Source: Gammaproteobacteria bacterium
GTDB taxonomy: Bacteria; Pseudomonadota; Gammaproteobacteria; QOAV01
Length of the DNA stretch: 6,343 bases
Reading direction: 5' to 3'
Assembly: GCA_027067235.1 (NCBI GenBank)
Contig: JALXFQ010000171.1
Coordinates: 1 to 6,343 of the forward strand
This document shows positions 4,938 to 6,343 of the stretch, piece after piece. A program made the translations under genes and the position numbers. The notes under the pieces are model-generated. The model was given only the letters and a program-made list of their open reading frames with translations. It did no database searches and was not told the origin of the DNA. Every line of letters starts with the position of its first letter. Within the stretch, counting starts at the first letter, position 1.

Positions 4938-6343
4938 CTAGATCGAAGGCGGAATTTCTATGGTTTGACCAACCGAGATGTCGCCGCGCAAATCATTCCA
5001 CGCAGCTAACTGGTTGGCGGGAATCCTGTAGTGTCTGGCGATGGCCTCCAGGGTATCGCCCGGGCCGACCCGGTATTTAACCACCGGACGCGGTGCTGCT
5101 TCATCAGTTAACGGCATCGCGGTGCTGGCCGTTGTGTCGTGGCCTGGCCCGGAAGCTTGCGGAAAACTGTATGATTTAAGCCTGACCATCAGTACAGACT
5201 GGCTACGCTGAACGAAATATTTCTCCGACGGATAGATAGTGAGAATGGCGCCAGGCTGTAGCGGCGTACCGTCGCTCAAAGCGTTCCAGCGTGCTATATC
5301 CCTGTCATACACCCCGTAATGTCTGGCGATGGCGGCAAGCGTATCGCCCTCGCCCACGCGGTAGATGACATGACGCCGTTCATGAGACGCGGCTGGCTTG
5401 TCTGCCGCGGTAGCTATGGTGGCAGATTCGGTCGGTAGCGAACCCGGAACCTTGAGCGTGGCACCGGCCAGGATCAGTGACCCTTTCAGATGGTTGATTT
5501 TTTTCAGAATGGCGACGCTGGTGGCATATTTTAGCGCGATGCGCGACAGCGTATCACCTGAGCGGATGTGGTAGTTTTGCAACGCTGCCGTGTGATGGCG
5601 TGAGATTGCTTTGGCGGCCGCAGCGTGGCTGCTTTTGCTGGCCGTAACCACGCCGGCATGGACCGGCTGTACGCGTTTGCGTGTCAGCTCGTGGCGGCTG
5701 CTGCTGTAGGTGGTCTGGGCTGGCGAGTAAACATTGCTGCTGACGGTCTGTGGCGCCGTCGATGTTGCCGGCGCGGCGGCGCGGCGGGTAGCCGTCTTGT
5801 TGACCACGGCCGCGTCAGCGCTGGCGGTTTGTATGGCGCCGGTGGCGTCGGGCAGCTGGTTTCTCGGCAGAGCGAGCGCCAGATGACCGTGGCCGTGGAT
5901 AGTGTTTTTGCGTATGCCCGGGTTAAGCGCCCGCAGCGTATTCAGGCTGACGCCGGTCTGCCGGGCGATCTGGCGCAAATCGACGGGATAGTCAAAATTC
6001 CTTACCGTTATGATTTTTTCGTTCGACATATCTGGCAATTTGACGCCGTACGCCTGGGGATCCTGAATGATCCTGGCGATGGCAATCAGCTTGGGCACGT
6101 AGTTGCGGGTCTCACGTCTCAAATGTACCAGATCCGTGAACCTGGCCGTCCCCAGGCGCAGGCGGTCGCGTTTGGCAGTGTTTTTCACATATCCGGGACC
6201 GCCGTTATAGGCCGCCAGCGCCAGCAGCCAGTTATCATGCATGTCCAGATAAAGATCCTGCAAATAGGTCAGTGCAGCGCGCGTGGAAGACACAACATCG
6301 CTGCGGGCGTCATAGGCGCCGGTCTGGCGCAGGCGGTAATATT
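4938..6343 (-). CDS. mltD: MltD-like membrane-bound lytic murein transglycosylase with LysM repeats, 3' part
   Basis: Lytic transglycosylases cleave the MurNAc-GlcNAc bond of peptidoglycan, leaving 1,6-anhydro ends; MltD types act in the periplasm. The frame is open to the right edge, giving 467 residues of a longer protein; the GTG at 6293 is internal. The first residues complete the SLT domain: YDARSDVVSSTRAALTYL (10-27) resembles MltD YDGRRDVVASTTAALDYL, AAYNGGPGYV (43-52) is the conserved SLT motif, and ETRNYVPKLIAIARII (77-92) matches the MltD ETxxYVPK helix. The catalytic Glu is upstream, outside the window. Next come a degenerate LysM-like segment (about 111-159), an Ala/Ser/Thr-rich linker (160-256) and three clear LysM domains (257-299, 325-371, 421-464) with SGDTL, EGDTL and PGDTL openings, for glycan binding. 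E. coli MltD has 452 residues in all and two LysMs, so this is a long version. Stop is TAG. Confidence 0.9.
   Translation of the reverse strand, partial: YYRLRQTGAYDARSDVVSSTRAALTYLQDLYLDMHDNWLLALAAYNGGPGYVKNTAKRDRLRLGTARFTDLVHLRRETRNYVPKLIAIARIIQDPQAYGVKLPDMSNEKIITVRNFDYPVDLRQIARQTGVSLNTLRALNPGIRKNTIHGHGHLALALPRNQLPDATGAIQTASADAAVVNKTATRRAAAPATSTAPQTVSSNVYSPAQTTYSSSRHELTRKRVQPVHAGVVTASKSSHAAAAKAISRHHTAALQNYHIRSGDTLSRIALKYATSVAILKKINHLKGSLILAGATLKVPGSLPTESATIATAADKPAASHERRHVIYRVGEGDTLAAIARHYGVYDRDIARWNALSDGTPLQPGAILTIYPSEKYFVQRSQSVLMVRLKSYSFPQASGPGHDTTASTAMPLTDEAAPRPVVKYRVGPGDTLEAIARHYRIPANQLAAWNDLRGDISVGQTIEIPPSI
4950..5081 (-). other. LysM domain 3 of the MltD-like protein
   Basis: This encodes VKYRVGPGDTLEAIARHYRI to TIEIP. 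It has the LysM pattern: Y-x-V-x-x-GDTL, an IA-x-x-Y helix, an AWN turn and a final hydrophobic strand. It ends three residues before the C-terminus. Confidence 0.9.
5229..5369 (-). other. LysM domain 2 of the MltD-like protein
   Basis: This encodes VIYRVGEGDTLAAIARHYGV to LTIYP and is the closest relative of domain 3. A 14-base stretch, TGTCTGGCGATGGC, is identical in both domains (5320-5333 and 5032-5045), and the flanking bases are also similar, consistent with duplication inside the gene. Confidence 0.9.
5445..5573 (-). other. LysM domain 1 of the MltD-like protein
   Basis: This encodes YHIRSGDTLSRIALKYATSV to TLKVP, a canonical LysM with a KINHLKG turn in place of WN. It follows the low-complexity linker and is more diverged from the other two than they are from each other. 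Confidence 0.9.
5865..6011 (-). other. Degenerate LysM-like segment following the SLT domain
   Basis: The segment runs from ITVRNFDYPVDLRQIARQTG through LNTLRALNPGI to LALALP. It keeps the helix-turn-helix spacing and the N-P/G turn of LysM but lacks the GDTL opening. MltD-family proteins commonly carry such a segment between the catalytic domain and the LysM repeats. Whether it binds glycan is unknown. Confidence 0.55.

Overview
The window looks like the chromosomal origin-side region of a Gram-negative proteobacterium. It holds the 3' part of dnaN (sliding clamp), a complete gyrB with the long C-terminal insertion typical of Gram-negative GyrB, and genes for an outer-membrane lipid-asymmetry lipoprotein (MlaA) and a periplasmic murein lytic transglycosylase (MltD-like). 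The order dnaN-gyrB with no recF between them is familiar from Betaproteobacteria and is also seen in some other lineages. The protein sequences fit a beta- or gammaproteobacterium. The genus cannot be named from the sequence alone.

Layout. Bases 1-687 (+): dnaN, truncated at the window edge. Bases 688-830: a 143-bp intergenic region with a perfect 16-bp palindrome just after dnaN and two perfect copies of the ParB-binding centromere site parS (TGTTTCACGTGAAACA), 38 bp apart centre to centre. Bases 831-3233 (+): gyrB. Bases 3250-4053 (-): apaH-like symmetrical Ap4A hydrolase, convergent with gyrB across only 16 bp. Bases 4054-4785 (-): mlaA, whose TAA stop directly abuts the in-frame GTG start of apaH. 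Bases 4786-4937: a 152-bp gap with an imperfect dyad. Bases 4938 to the right edge (-): the C-terminal two thirds or so of an MltD-like lytic transglycosylase with three clear LysM domains and one degenerate one; its 5' end, including the catalytic glutamate, lies outside the window.

How the parts work together. The left half is replication and topology machinery (clamp, gyrase) plus the chromosome-partition sites expected near oriC. The right half is a minus-strand group, mltD-mlaA-apaH: two cell-envelope maintenance proteins followed by a dinucleotide-alarmone phosphatase. Tight mlaA-apaH packing suggests translational coupling. No mobile element, CRISPR array, tRNA, rRNA, toxin-antitoxin or defence system was seen. 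The most informative feature is the double parS in the dnaN-gyrB spacer, where many bacteria carry recF.
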